Made by a program: the position numbers and the translations under genes. A DNA stretch of 64,000 bases from Zonotrichia leucophrys gambelii (Eukaryota; Chordata; Aves; Passeriformes; Passerellidae): the NCBI RefSeq assembly GCF_028769735.1, contig NC_088178.1:21092357-21156356 (forward strand), read 5' to 3'. The notes beneath the pieces are model-generated. The model did no database searches, was not told the DNA's origin, and saw nothing but the letters and a program-made list of their open reading frames with translations. This document shows positions 42,341 to 55,715 of this stretch, in pieces (the stretch's first letter is position 1; every line of letters begins with the position of its first letter).

Positions 42341-45300
42341 AAATGTCTGTCTATAGGAGCTGGAAGGAAGTTCCCGTCTGCCGGCCCGTCTGGGAGGCAC
42401 AGGCGCGGCTGTGGACCTTGGCTCCTGGGAGATGGAGTGAAAACCGACAGGATCCAGAAATCAGCCTTCTGCCGGAGAGGGAGTGAGCCTCGGTGGGCAG
42501 GCTGCTGCAGAGGTGCTGGGTGCTGGTGGGGGAATCTCCACATCCCCAAATTAACTCTGCAGGCGGCCAGTGAGAAGGGCCCCGTGCTCTGCGCTCCCCC
42601 ATGGCTCTGGGATGCGCCAGGTCAGTGCACAGTGGGCAGCCTGCAACGCCAAAGGCCCCAGCCCCAACTGCACACTGCAGTAATCAATCCTTTAAAACAG
42701 ATAACCAAAGGCCACCACAGGAGTGGCTGTGTGTGACGGGAGGGCGGCACTGCGGTGTCCTGGGGCTGGATTACACCACACACTGTGCAACGTGCGTCTG
42801 TCACAGCACTGCCGCCGGCACAGGCGGCTCCTCTGCGAGCCCCACGTGGGGCTCCATCCCACTCTGCCTTGGGCACAGACCACAGCAGCCACTACTGGCC
42901 CTCACTGGGGACTTGGGCCAGTGTGAAGGCAGTAAGGCACCTCTGGAAAACAATGGTGCTCCCCAGACCTGTGAGGCTTTATTGGGAAAATACTCATCTC
43001 TGGACCAGCAAAGTCCAAGGGTGCCCGGGGCATGGTGAAAAGCACTCTTCCCAGGCAGCCAGAGGAAGGACAGTGGGGTGCAGAGATCAGCAAGGAAGGC
43101 AGCAGGAGCATGGCTATGCACAATCAACCTTGGAGACTGATGGCAGTAAAAGATTGTCAAGTCCTTGTGATCCCAACCCTGAGAGATCCAGGAGAATCCT
43201 ACTGCAAGGGCTGCACACACAGTGTCACCTGGAGAGGTGACCAGGGAGCCAGACCTCTGTAGCTGAGGTCATATGACTGCTCAGGCTCTACTCTCCCCTT
43301 CCTGCCCACAAACCAAAAAACTGTCCTAAAAGCAAGATCAGAGCTAGGTGCAAAGTTTTTGTGTCCATTTGAACACCATGGGGGTGGGAAGCCCACCATC
43401 CCTGGGAATGGCTGCCCTGTTTGCCTTCACCTCATGTGGCTCTCTTCCAGGGCTGCCAGGAAGATGGGAGCCATCTGCTTTGGTTTGACTGCAGAAGGGA
43501 TCAGATGAGCTGCTGCTTCTTGAAAGATCCCAACAGCCACCTACAAAAGCAAACACAAACTGCTGAGGGAGGTGAGCCACGGCTCTGGGTGTGTGCAACT
43601 GCCCAACACATGCTCTTCCCAAATCTGCGTCTTACAAATGAGCTTGGCTGCAAAAATCTTGGCAAGCACTTGGCTGCAGAGCTGCTGCCAGTTGCACCCA
43701 GCTCTCATAGGAGCCAGAGTGAGGGGTCAGACAGAGCTCAGGTGCCTCTGCCATGGCGTGCCAGCAGGGCAGGACTCACAGGAAGAAGTGTGGCCAGGTG
43801 CACACACACACCAACCCTGCTGCCCTGGTGACAGGAAAAGCCTTTTGGGAGCAGCTAGCAAGACACCACTCAGGAAAGCCAGTGGTCCTGCTGGCCATCA
43901 GGACATCAGGAAAACCTCTCCTTTACCCCATGCAGATCCAGCACGTGACAAGCCACTGCAAGAACCTTTTCACAGCAACCTGGCGTTACATCTGCCAAAG
44001 AAGTGTTCAGGACGAGTCTGTCGAGAAAGAGCCAGCGCCTACAGAACTGGAGAACTTTCATCTCCTTCAGAGAAATGTTGCCTATATAGCACCAGCTTGA
44101 CACCAGTAACACTGTGATGGGCACAAGCTGTAATGCTCAGCTGCCTGGGGGTGACAGAGCATCTTATTTGTGTCTGAAAGGTGCTCCATTCCTCAAAGTT
44201 GGTGAGCAGCCTGTACTAGTAACACCTTCCAGAATGTCTCTGTGACCTGGGACCAAACAGTCACATCCAAAACTACCTGGGAACAGAACCTGATGTCCTC
44301 AGTCACCTCCCCAATTTTCTCAATGACTCAAACATCACTCGGTTTGTGAAGTTGCCTGACCCAACCCATCACATGCTCACCTGATGATGACAGCAGTGTG
44401 GAGGCCAGGTTAGATGAGGAAGGGTTAACCTCCCAGTGCCTGTCTTGGGATTCCTGAAGGCCCTATTATCCTGAACTATTTTTCATAATTACTGCCACAC
44501 ACGTAGACTACATCAAGAGTGAATCTTCACTTTGATAATTTGTGCTGTGAAATCTCACTTTGGGATCTACTTTTATCTCACACCAAACACCTGCAGGTTG
44601 TAAAAGGCGAAAAGGAAAAGAAAATGCCTCAAATCCTAGCCAGGTTTTCAAGTGTCAGAGAACACTAAATTAATGCTAAATTCTAACCGACACAGTAAAG
44701 AGCCCCCCACCCTCTTCTTAAATTAGCTAAACAAAAGGACTGAGACTTTAACATATAATTAAGGCACAAGGAGGTAAAGCTGTAGCTGCTAAAGAAGGCA
44801 ATGCAGACCTTTCAGAAGTTAAGATGTATCCTAAAAACAGAGGGGGAGAAGGCTTTGTGTTTCAGCAAAAGGACTGTGAGTCAAAGTCCCTGCAAACCTC
44901 TCAAGGCTTTGCCAGCCTTCTGGTAAAATGCAAAGCTAGGTAATTACACTCCACTCTGCTTCTGTTTCTACACACCCAAAATGGAGCCTCTCTCCCTTGC
45001 CGCACACAGAGACAAGAACTCTCTTTAATTAACCTCTGTAAAACCTCTGCGATCCTTGGATGAAAAAGGCTTCGTACCTTAGGAACATGTTTGCGCACAT
45101 ACACGAGACAAAACCTCCAGCACAAAGCTGGAGCTGAACTGCAGTGCATTTCTTCTCTGCAGCTTGTCACAGACCTTGAAGCTCGTCCTTACCCATAGTT
45201 TCCATTCCAATCTGGTCCTTTAGAAGAAGGATTTTGTTTATGAAACTCAGGGAATGTCTGGATTATAATCTCTCTCCTGTCAAATTAACTAGGAAATGGT

Positions 45301-46230
45301 AACTCTCCTCAGGGGTCACAGATGCCCATGAAGCACACATTTAACATTTATCACTTCAGTTAATGAAATACCATCCCTGCCAGTTGCTGTAAGCACCTCT
45401 GGATGTCAAACTGCCAGGGGCAGATAAATGTCCTGTTCAATCCTACTACATTCTAATAAACAGCTTTTAGGTAGGAACTTGTGTCCAATTTATAAACATT
45501 AAAGAACAGCTTGTGTTTCAATCCCATCCAGGTGCTTTACAATCCTGGCACAGGCCCTGACCACAAGGCTGTGCGTTTCACATTAACACGAGCAACTCAT
45601 CTCAGAGACACAGGTACAGTCATCCACGGATCATCCAAGTGTGGGGAGAGACCTCTTGTCTGGGATTAGGAACAGTGGACTGACAGGAAGAACCATCAAA
45701 ATAAGGCAGGGAGTACCCACTGTTTACACCTCATGCCTCCTTCATGCACCAGCTCTGACATACTTGCTCTTGGGCAGAATTTCAAAGTATCAGACCAAAC
45801 TCAGCCCTGATGGAAATGGGTGCCAAACTCTTTGACTGCATTACAGAGGGGAAGAGGCACAGATTAAATGCTTCTGTGTGGTGGGGCAGCATCATGAGAG
45901 ACAGTGAGGACGAGGAGAAGGCCGGCGAAGCTGCCGGGTGGCAAAGAGCAGCCGGCACAGCCGCTGTTCTCACTGTCTGCCTGCTGTGCTGATGAGATGC
46001 ACAAGCAGCATCCTGAGCAGTTTCTCCCAGGCTCAGGGACGGTGGTGCAGGACTGCAGGGACGTGATTTACGCCGCAGGGAGGGCGGCTAAGTCATTCTT
46101 TGGAGTGGGCACAGTCTGTGTGGTCCCCGCTCTCCCTTCTGCTGGAAAAGTACAGTGCGCTGGCCGGGCAGGAGCGATCTCACCCGGCACCAACCCGCGC
46201 GCATCCCAATGAGGGGGGAGGGGCCCACGG
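42341..46230. other. PTCH2-EIF2B3 intergenic, distal
   Basis: This 3.9-kb stretch shifts from GC-rich to AT-rich near 44100. The part at 44440-45620 is unique, AT-rich sequence with no coding frame and no recognisable transposon. No gene is supported. Confidence 0.5.
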
Positions 46231-46234
46231 ACAC

Positions 46235-46403
46235 TCCGCTCTGCAAATACTCCTTTATTAAGACATAAATATAAAGCTGAACAGGAAAGGAGCAATGACA
46301 GGGTAAACCATGCCAGTACTGATCTGTACGGATGATCTTACGATGCTCGAACATCTGGTTCTGCTGCTGGCTTCCATAAAATCATCTTTAAAAGCTACTC
46401 GGG
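46235..46403 (-). other. EIF2B3: EIF2B3 3'UTR
   Basis: The 3'UTR is about 150-170 nt, between the TAA and the poly(A) signal at 46259-46254. Confidence 0.8.
46254..46259 (-). terminator. EIF2B3: EIF2B3 poly(A) signal
   Basis: TTTATT on the plus strand is AATAAA on the minus strand, 145 nt past the EIF2B3 stop. Confidence 0.85.
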
Positions 46404-46456
46404 TTATATCTCCATCAGCTGTTCGGTGCCCACAATGACTTCATTAACATGTTTGG
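46404..46456 (-). CDS. EIF2B3: EIF2B3 last coding exon
   Basis: After the acceptor ctctctcttttcag the exon completes a split Ala codon and encodes AKHVNEVIVGTEQLMEI then TAA. This is the conserved C-terminal end of eIF2B gamma (human ends in NEVIVGNDQLMEI). Phase 1 of the previous exon plus 53 nt gives exactly 18 codons. The short exon is separated from its predecessor by 10.4 kb. Confidence 0.95.
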
Positions 46457-48764
46457 CTGAAAAGAGAGAGGGAGGAAAAGAAGAGCAATTGAGTTTTGCA
46501 GCAGAGCTTCAGACCTTGCATTTTTTAAATCTGCAACTTTAAAACAAATGAGAAAAGCAGATTCTGGAGAACTCAAACAGAGATTTGCTGAACTCAAGCG
46601 TCTTTCCGACAGTATCCCACACACATGGTGAAAGCCTAAACAACTGACTAAACATCAGGAGATTTCTCTAATGAGAGTTTTCACATGTATGTGTCACTAA
46701 TAAACAAGAGAGGCCCTACGGAAGTCACAGCTGCTACTGACAGGTGTACACCTAGGTCAAGGCAAGGAACCATCAACATCTAACATGGAGATTGGACATA
46801 AAATTAAAGATCAGTAATCCACCCTGGCGCTAAAGAGCACTGTCTACTCCAAACTGCTTGGATGCTGGGGGGGAAAAGGGCTGCTCAGCACCAGGGGGCC
46901 ATCACCAAGGCAGTGTGAGATCCTCTCAGCAATCTGAACTCAGCCCTGGCAGCTTAAAAACAAGAGATTTTTTGTGTTTTATTTTCTTTTTTTTTTTTTT
47001 AATTTAAATCTGACCCTCAGGAGCAAATTTGTTGGAGGGGCAATTTCTGCAAGGTCACTCCTTTGCCTGTTCCCAGGAGCTTTGCACAGCCCCAGTGGAC
47101 ACATTAATGTGCCAGTCCCTGCCCCAGCACTGTTAATGCACTGTACTGAAAGAGCCTTCCCTTTAAAATGCAAAAGCAGCTTGTCAGGGAAGGACTGCAA
47201 ATAAAGGATCTAAAGCCAAAATAATAAAAACACGCAACTGAAAGCCCAGTGCTTAAAAAACCCAAGCATGTGGCCTCAGAGCATGACACAAAGCTGGTGT
47301 GCTCAAAGTGGGTGTCCTTGGGGTACTGTGGGGGAGGTGGTGAATCTAAACTGCTCTCCAGGAGCTGGACACCTATCCAGGTGGAGCTCAGGTGGTGAGT
47401 CCATGCCCTTAGGCTCTTCATCTTACCTCCTGCAATTAGGAATAACAATTGTCTCTGGAGCCTGGGATAAAGTGTCAAGGCCTGTGAGGGGCTGGGATAC
47501 ACCAGTGGAGGCTCTGGTGTCTCCCACACCTTACACAGCAGTGGGGGTAGATAGCCAAGGATGATGGAAACGATGAGCTGTGTTTTATTTACCTACAAAA
47601 CTCCTCCCCTCAGGGGAGTGTATCATGCAAGATTGCTGCTAAACAACAAATATCCCACCTTTGGCTAAAGGAAGAAATTCCTGGCAATTCCCAAAGTGGC
47701 TGGGCCAACATGGTGCTTCTCTTGGTTTAAAATTCAAGATGCAACCTTTTGTGCCATGCAAACCATTGCTCCAGTAAAGGTTTGATCAAATTGTGCTCTA
47801 TAAACCTCTGCACTGTGGCAAGATAATTTCTCACCGCAACCTGAACCCCACAATCATATGGATCGTATGCAATCTTCTCAGCCTGAGGGACAGAATGAGT
47901 GAGCCACACCACTTCCTTTCAGAGACCCTTCGTGAAGGCTAAAATAAGGAGACCAAGGGGCTGCTTCTCACCTGCAGCATCAGATTGAGACATTCAGCTC
48001 TTTGCTCAGGGTATTTATTGTAAACTGGTAATTAGTCCTGGAGCCTCACATTAACATCCTGGAGCTCAGTCTCCAGCACTTTGGGCAGGATGAGCAGAGG
48101 TGGATGCAATGCTCAGGAAAATGAGGGGCTGACTGTACAAGTGCCAGGTGCAAGCATGATGTAGGTAGCACCACACAACTTCTCCAGGACAACTCTTGCC
48201 AATAGCCCCAAGTCCAGCCTTCAGCACCTCTCTCCTCCCATCCTGGACCCCACACAGCCTTGCCAAGGTACCTCAAATCCAACCTGCAGCATTTCTTGCT
48301 ATAACATTCCTCACCCCCAACAACTTTCCGAATATATCTCAACAGGCCCTGTAGCAACCCCTGTGACTCCATTCCTGAACCTCCTCCAAGCAGACTATCT
48401 ATCATGTTGATTTCTATGATGTGAATAAGACCCTGGCTACCATCCAGTGAGAGTAATTATATTATGCCTCTGCAGATTAAACATGCCTTCATCTAGGCTT
48501 ATAGAGAGCCATGTCAATTTATGGTTCTATATATAGGTTATCTGTAGCAATACTTTTTAATAAGGAACTTCTTGCTTCATTTCAGACAGCATCCTCCACG
48601 GTCCTAAATGTGCAGAGCTGGGATGGGTCCTGTCACATACCTTGCTGCAGAAGTGGTACAGACTATTTGTATTTTGCACTGACATGCTTGCAGCAGCCTT
48701 ATGGTGTCTTGTATTTTACACCTGATGAGTTCAAAATGCTTTTTGAGAACGGGTGAGTAAGAGC

Positions 48765-48850
48765 ATTCCTGTTTTACAGATGGGGAAACTGAGGCAGCAG
48801 TGAGTTTAGGGAGCTTCAGCAGCCAAAGCCACATGGGAAATTGGAGCATT
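48765..48850. mobile_element. MIR/CORE-SINE-like remnant
   Basis: The phrase gttttacagatggggaaact, followed directly by gaggcagcagtgag, is very close to the conserved MIR core (ttttacagatgaggaaactg then aggc). The downstream part has decayed. MIR-type copies are ancient and scarce in birds. Confidence 0.6.
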
Positions 48851-51800
48851 CCCTCATCTCTCACCCCTGTGCCTGTTTCATCTCCTCCTTGATCCCCGTG
48901 GCCCAGATTCCCCAAAGTGGGCACACATGGTATGTCACTCTTACTTCAGACTCGTATCACCGAACGTATTTCTTTTTGTAAAGGCTTACAGAAAACACAT
49001 GAATCTGCCTGCCTAAAATCTGCGAGAAAGTTTTTAAGCGATAAAGGGAATGGTTTTGCTAGAAACAAAGCCCCATTCCGCACCCCAAGGGGATGTGGTA
49101 GGCAGATAAGGATTCACCCTGCTTCCCTCTTCCATTCCCAAAGCCCTTCTTGAGGAGCGAAGGGAATTCAGACTCCAGTGTGAGTGCCAGAGAGCTGAGC
49201 TGTGGATAGTGTTTCATTATCAGACGTGGCTGCCAGTTGCCAGTGGCTCTGGCTGGTACCAGCAAGCTCAGTTCCCGCAGAAACTCTGCCTGAAACTCTG
49301 GGGGAGGAGGGAGAAGTACCTCACATGCTTTGCTGTTCAGCTCCCTTTCTCCTTCCCCAGCTCCCCATTACGGATTTCTTACCAGGCTGCCTTTTATCTG
49401 ACACTGGCAGGGTTACAGATGCATTCAGCCCACAGAGAAAGAAGACAGATTAGAGAAAGGACTTTGAGAAAGCCGTAAGAGTTGGACTCTTCAATCTTAA
49501 ATCATGTTCAACTAGATCTTCTCAGATTGGGAGCATCTGGTGCTAAGCAAATCCAGAGCTGATCAACATATTCAACCTCCTGATTAGCACTTTGCTTCAA
49601 GTTGCTGACGCAGCCCAGCCTGAAATTTGCCTGGGTGCTTGAACCGAGTGTCCACAGAGACTTTACTGAGTGTAAATCAAAAACCTGTCACTCGTTATAT
49701 ACGCGTTCCTGCTTGGGAAGACATTTGTTTACACATACTGTACACTAGCCCCTTAAAAACATACGCACAAGGCGAGCTAGAGAGCAGAACAGCTTTTGGT
49801 GCTTGGCTAAAAACAAATTGTAATGCAAATAAACAGAGGGGCGGAAATGACTGCGCAGCCCAGCACAAACCCCAGCAGCAGGCTGGGGGCCGGGGACCCA
49901 GCGCTCCCCAGCCTTCCTGGCAGGTTCCTGCCAAGCCACTCACAGAAAGGGGATGCCGGAGCATTCCTTTAAAAGCCATGTGAAAGCATCTCCTTGTTGT
50001 TTGCTCAATTAGCCCCAGACAGATTGCTGCTGCTGCTGCTGGTGGCAACGCTGGGTTGTAAAGGAGGAGGGGAAGGAGGGGAAAGGGAGGAAAAAAAAAA
50101 AGAGAGGAAAAAAAAGGGTTAGGGCCTAGGCCCAGGACCACCACGAAGTTTCAGCCCTCAGGGGCTCCAGAAAACGTTCAGTTTACTCACTCAATTACAT
50201 ACACTGTTTTATAAACCCTTTAAAATAAAATAGAAAACAGTCCCTGGCACAGAATTACTGCTCTATTATACAGCAGTGATGAAAGCCACTGCTGTGTATT
50301 TGCTCTCTTTAAAGCAAGAGATAGTTTAACTTAAAAAACTAGGTGGGGGGGAGGGGTGGCTGCAGAAACGCATGCACGAAAACACGCTGTGGGTGGTTCC
50401 CACCACATTCACCCAGGACAGAAAGGATCAGAGAGTGGGAGAGAAGAGCAACTTGTCTCTGCAGTGATGGTTGGCTCTGGAAAAGCAGCCAGGTTGGGGG
50501 GGGGAGAGGAACTAAAGGGGCTTAAGGGGATGGGAAGCAGCTGAAGCTTGACTTTGGGAGGCTGGAGGGTGTTTTAAATTACATGTACAGATAAAGAAGG
50601 GAAGCAGGTGATGGGGGCTGATTTGTTTGTGTTTACAGAGCAGTGGGACTTTCCAGTCAAGGCCTGTTCTCTCCTCAGCCAAGCTTTACTTCCACGATCA
50701 CTGGAGACCAGGGTGACCACACTGTGGCCCCAAAGGCCAGGCGTGTCTCACAATTTCTCCCAAGTGCCAGGTCAGCCCCAATCTGCAGGCATCAGTTGAG
50801 CCCATGGGTCCCCAGCAACAATGATCCCCATGAGCTGAGTGTTCCAGCTGCTGCCAGGATTCCTTTATGCAGGGAATGAGGGATGTGCAGCTCACCCCAG
50901 GAGGGTTAGTGGTAGCTTCAGGCAGATCAGTTCTGGCCCACAGCTGGGGCCTCCAGCCCACAGAACAGACAGGCAGCAGGGATCTTACTTCTGCCTTACA
51001 TCCAACAACCACCAGTTCTCAGTGCTGGTGGCCCCATGGTTCAGCTGAGGTTTTTTTCATAGTTCAACCAGAATTAATCCCTTTGCTCTCAACCCTTCTT
51101 GAGACGTGTCTTGAGAGTGTGAAGGTAAGAGTGATTCAGTGCCCAATGAGAGATGACTTTACTGTGGGTTGGAGCAGATTGATTGAGGGAGTGAAGGTAG
51201 AGGACAGAGATGTACAGGGAACTGATCACATAGGGTCTTAGAAGAAAGGTTAGTAAAGGATAAAGGAGACCCAGAGCTCGGGATGCAACTAAGATAGCAA
51301 GCTCCTTGGGGAGGGGGACATGCTTGATGTCCTCACGCTGGGACAGAGTCCCAGCAAAGTGTGTGAGAAGGGACTAGATTACATCCATCAGTGCTCCCAT
51401 GGGCTATCACTCCCTCACAGCAAATGCAAGCAGGGATCTCAAAAACAGCAGTCTGACTGCCTACATCTTAATTTCCTGATATGATGGCAGAGGTGTCGTA
51501 TTTGCCTGGAGCACTGGACACAAGCCTTTGTCCTTTCTCAGCATCTATTGGGGTATTCTTCCTGGCTTTTTCATGTGCCTGAGCTCTACCAGAGCAGAAG
51601 TAGTTATTTTCTCTGCGTGGAGCATGTAAAAATATTTCCACAAGGTTATGAACTGCTGCCTTCTGGGTAGACTTCAATATCAGCATGCTGTGAATGTGGC
51701 AGCACATTTAACCCGCTCACTCAGGAAGCCTGAACTTCCCTGGCTGGGAATGACAGTATGCACAAGTGTGGCAGTCCCCAGCAGCAGAAGGGAGGCCAAA

Positions 51801-53257
51801 GCATTGCTGGATGGATATTCTAATATTCTAAGGAAGTTTTGCGCCACTGCTAAGGCCAGAACTCATAAACCATTTTTATACAACTTGGAAAGGAGGCTTA
51901 TTAGGATTAGTTAGCAGTATAGTCATTGCATAGTCACTGCAACAAAAATGTCAACTATTTAAGAGATGCCTGTTTTAACTGCCAACAATATCTTTGTCAT
52001 GGGCATTCAGTAGTTAAACTACTTCAGGGAGAAATCTTACCAATCTCTCAGTTTTGCTATAAATTCACACCATTCCTACATCACCTCCAGCTCATTTTGC
52101 ACCCCTGTGCACAATATACATATGTGCACTGTTTAGTCTGTGTCTGTTCTTCATGAGATTTCCCAACTCCCATCTGCACAGCAGCATGCCTTCTGATCCC
52201 AACCCTGTGTCGTGCTAAGTGTTTTCAGTTCCTGAAGACTGCACCAGGAGGTACTCAGCATCTTGCAAGAGCAGATGCTTGCCCTTACTTGAATGTAGTG
52301 AGAGCATCAGAAAGTCTCTCAGTTCCTTTCTGTCCCTACCCTGTTAAATCTTGGCTCATGTGAAGCCTCCTCACAAGCAGGGAACCATTCACATGTGGAG
52401 GTTTCATAAAATGTACCTGCTTTTAGAGGATGACATTAGAGAAAAATGTGCTCTTTGGCCCTCATTAAAATAAAACAATCTTATTCTGTTTCATTGAGAA
52501 GTCCTGGGACTCCAAGCTTGGAACAGGACTTGGAAAATGATTGGAAACGGGAGCCAGTCCTTACTGGATATGTGCCTTTTTCTCTTCTTGTGAGAAACCA
52601 CACAGTTTTGGCTATGTGATAAGCCTTTGAAAAAAATCTGAAGTTTGCACATGTTCTTAGGAGGACAGCTAAAAGCTCCAGAGATTGCAGTGAGCACTGC
52701 TGACCATGGAAGTGCAGGAGGAAGGCAGGGCTTCCTCCAAGCAGTATGGACCAGTGGAGCCCTTGGCACAGAACCACCCCCCTCCTGTGCCCAGTATGAG
52801 CCTGCCTGGGCATGAGAGAAAGGGAAGCATTCCAACTGAAAGCAGTCAGGGAATGAATGCTAGATGAAAAAAGGAGCATGGGACTGGAAATAGCAGCTAT
52901 GGTCAGACCAGAGGAGGTGTCAGGTGGGTGTCTGGGAATAACCAAGTAAGAGAGAAAAACAAAAGTCTCTATGGGAGAAACACTAGGAGAAAAAACCAAA
53001 GAGAAGGCTAGGACTGGGATGAGCCTGGTGCTCAGACAGAGCCATAATGCAGAGCTGTGAAGCAGGAGTCAGGATCAGGTAGGACACAGATCTAGTTGGA
53101 GCCCCATGTCTGATGCTGGAAATAAATATGCAAATAAAACATCCCTGCCTCAATGACAACAGAGATGAAAGCAAGGGATAAGGTAGTGAATTTTATACCA
53201 ATTTTGCCAGTTTTATACTTTGTGTGAATGTTTACTGCCTCTGCTCCTGGTGTTGCT

Positions 53258-53309
53258 TTGAAGAAAGGTTAGGCCACTTTACCTTGAAGAAGGGTTAGCC
53301 TGCTTTACC
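53258..53309 (+). repeat. 26-bp tandem duplication
   Basis: Unit one (ttgaagaaaggttaggccac) and unit two (ttgaagaagggttagcctgc), each ending in tttacc, lie head to tail with a few substitutions. Confidence 0.7.
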
Positions 53310-54059
53310 ATACATGCTTGTACCTGGCTAACTCATACCAGATGTACAATGCTCTCCCTGCTGAATCTGGCTGAGAGACTCCTTTGGAGCTGTACTTGGT
53401 GACTCCAGGCTCATCTGACTCCTCGACTGGCCCATCACCAGCACTCCCTCTCTCTAGTCCTACTTCACTGAGCACATGCTGCTTTTGAGCGCCTCTGTAA
53501 AACCAGGTTTATCAAAAAGGCTGCAGTGTAATCTTAATAACTGTCTTCAAAACAGTGATTGAATGCTCCGTGCAATAATGTTCTTTCAAAATGCTGTCTG
53601 CCATTTCCTATTCCTCTAAGAATTACTGCCTTTTTCTTAGGTACCAACATGTTTTTCAAACTGCTACCTGGTGAGGTAGCTTTCACAAAGCCCATCTGTT
53701 AATTCTCTGCTAGCAAATTCCTTAAACTATCAAAGAGAAAGGAAAGTGGATGCTTCCAAGGCATGGCAATAAAAGCAGTAGGAGAATAGCTGGGCTCTCA
53801 GGAGGCATGGCTTGCAAATCCAGAAGTTAAATAAAACTCCATACCTTGACTTCAACAGAGACATTTAAAAATACTGTCTCTGGCAGTGCTGTGACAGGGT
53901 GGAAGTCAATGCAGGACTGGGTCAACACTGCTAACAGTTGCCAGCACTCCTGGGTCTCCAATTTTCTTTTTAGTTTGAAAGTACCAGGTTGCCTCTGATC
54001 TACCCCTGTAACCAGTGGTGGAGTATTCCCTCTATTTAGGTGTCAAGAGATTTGCCAAG

Positions 54060-54215
54060 CCCATTATTAAGTGATGAGGTCTCCCACCATGTCCCCAGGG
54101 AGATTATCCCACAGCCTACCAGACCACATCGTTAGGAAAATGCTCCAGATAGCCAACCTAAATTGTGTTTAATTCAATCCCATTACTCCCAGCTGTACCA
54201 TTTGGACCACCCTAA
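54060..54215. mobile_element. Old CR1-like fragment
   Basis: The words agggagattatcccacagcc, cgttaggaaaatgctccaga and ttcaatcccattactccc resemble conserved parts of diverged CR1 3' regions. The ends and orientation are unclear and divergence is high. Confidence 0.45.
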
Positions 54216-55625
54216 ACATACCCATATTATTCTGCAGAAGGAGAAGGATGAGAGCTGGTTTAAGTTACATTTGCCTATCATTTGTGGTAGCTGTTCTCCT
54301 GCCATCCTCCTTGCATGGGACTGGAATTCATTTTATGAAAGGAAGTCAGTGCACCTCTGGCTCAAAGAGCTCTTGTACCCCAAACTGCCTGGGCAGTGTG
54401 GCCAGGACTCATATGGTAGAGCAGGGAGCATACAGCCAGTTCTGCAGCAAAGTCAACTGTGGGATCTGCTTGGGGCTGTGTAGAATGATTCAGGGATATT
54501 TCTACCTTTGATGAATCCTGGCTGATGTTCTGGAATAAGGGACTGGTATATTTTTATTTTTTTAATGTTTCTGGGAAGGTGTATGGAGTTTTGCTGAGGA
54601 GGTTTCTACTCCCAGAAACTGGAATGTGTAACTCCCAGACTAGGGTCAGCAGCCAGCAGCTACTGCTTATGTCTACTGAAGGGTGATCAGCTTGCAAGAA
54701 AAGGTGGCTCCTACCCAAGAGAACTAGGTTTTTTCTTTACCCAGCCATGGAAGCTCAAGTTTGAAGAAGGAAAAGTTACCAAACAGAAAAACACAGCCAA
54801 AGTCTTGATGAAGGGTGCAATATGGAAACAGACTTACAGGGCCACACCAAAAGCTTGGCACAAGATACAGGAAGTCTTGGGCAGGGGAAAGGAAGTCATG
54901 ACATGCTTTCCCAGTGAAAAAGAGAAGACCCAGTCTACTATGGGATCAGTCAAGGTCAGAAGAGACATGCTGGGCTGGAAAGACTCCATGGTGCAGGAAG
55001 TAAGTCATGAACTTCATAGACAGATCCCAGACCACCAAGGCAAACCTGACCCCAGCCCAAAGAAATTCTAGAATGGTTAGGAAACTGAGGCAGGAAAATG
55101 AACTGAGGCTTTACTATTTTTTCTTGCTCAGCATAACGGTGTATTTATAATCTACCTGAATATGTCTCTGCTAATATCAATAATGCATTTCGAAACAGCC
55201 TCTAGTTAACCCAAGAAGTGGGTTTAAACTTTGGGGAAGGGAGCAGTAGACTCTCAAGAATAGGCAAATGATCCATAGGTACAGCTCTGTTATTCTCCCT
55301 GCAAATACATCTACAGACCCTGAAAAATATTCAGACAAGGATGACAAAGACAATCAAGAAGAAAAGACTCGTTTTCATACTACAATCAACCAGACTAGGA
55401 TCTCCAGCCTGGAAGATACTTCTGAAGTGGTTGTGATCAAGGTCAAAGGGGGATATTTCTGTCTGGTATCATCTACCAAAGAAATCAAATATATTCCTGT
55501 TTCCTAAAATATTAGCCAAATCTACACTGGTGTCCTCACAGTTCACAATACAGGTTAACCAAACATGACCCAATTCATCTCTCCTGGTGATTCATGCAGA
55601 TGTGTAGATGCAGCACTCAGGGACA

Positions 55626-55715
55626 GGGTAGTTTAATGGTAGACTTGGCAACGTTAGGTTTATGGTTAGACTTCATGATACGAAAAGGACTTTTCCAACC
55701 TAAATGATTCTATGA
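55626..55715 (+). mobile_element. CR1 LINE 3' end
   Basis: This reads gtttaatggtagacttggca, then acgttaggtttatggttaga and cttttccaacctaaatgatt, and ends in ctatga, the typical CR1 3' terminus in plus orientation. Only the last 90 nt or so are recognisable. Confidence 0.85.

Noticed and set aside
54805..55507. Two open frames of about 80-90 codons in the EIF2B3 intron
   Set aside because: They have no homology, splice signals or codon bias and are consistent with chance in AT-rich intron sequence.
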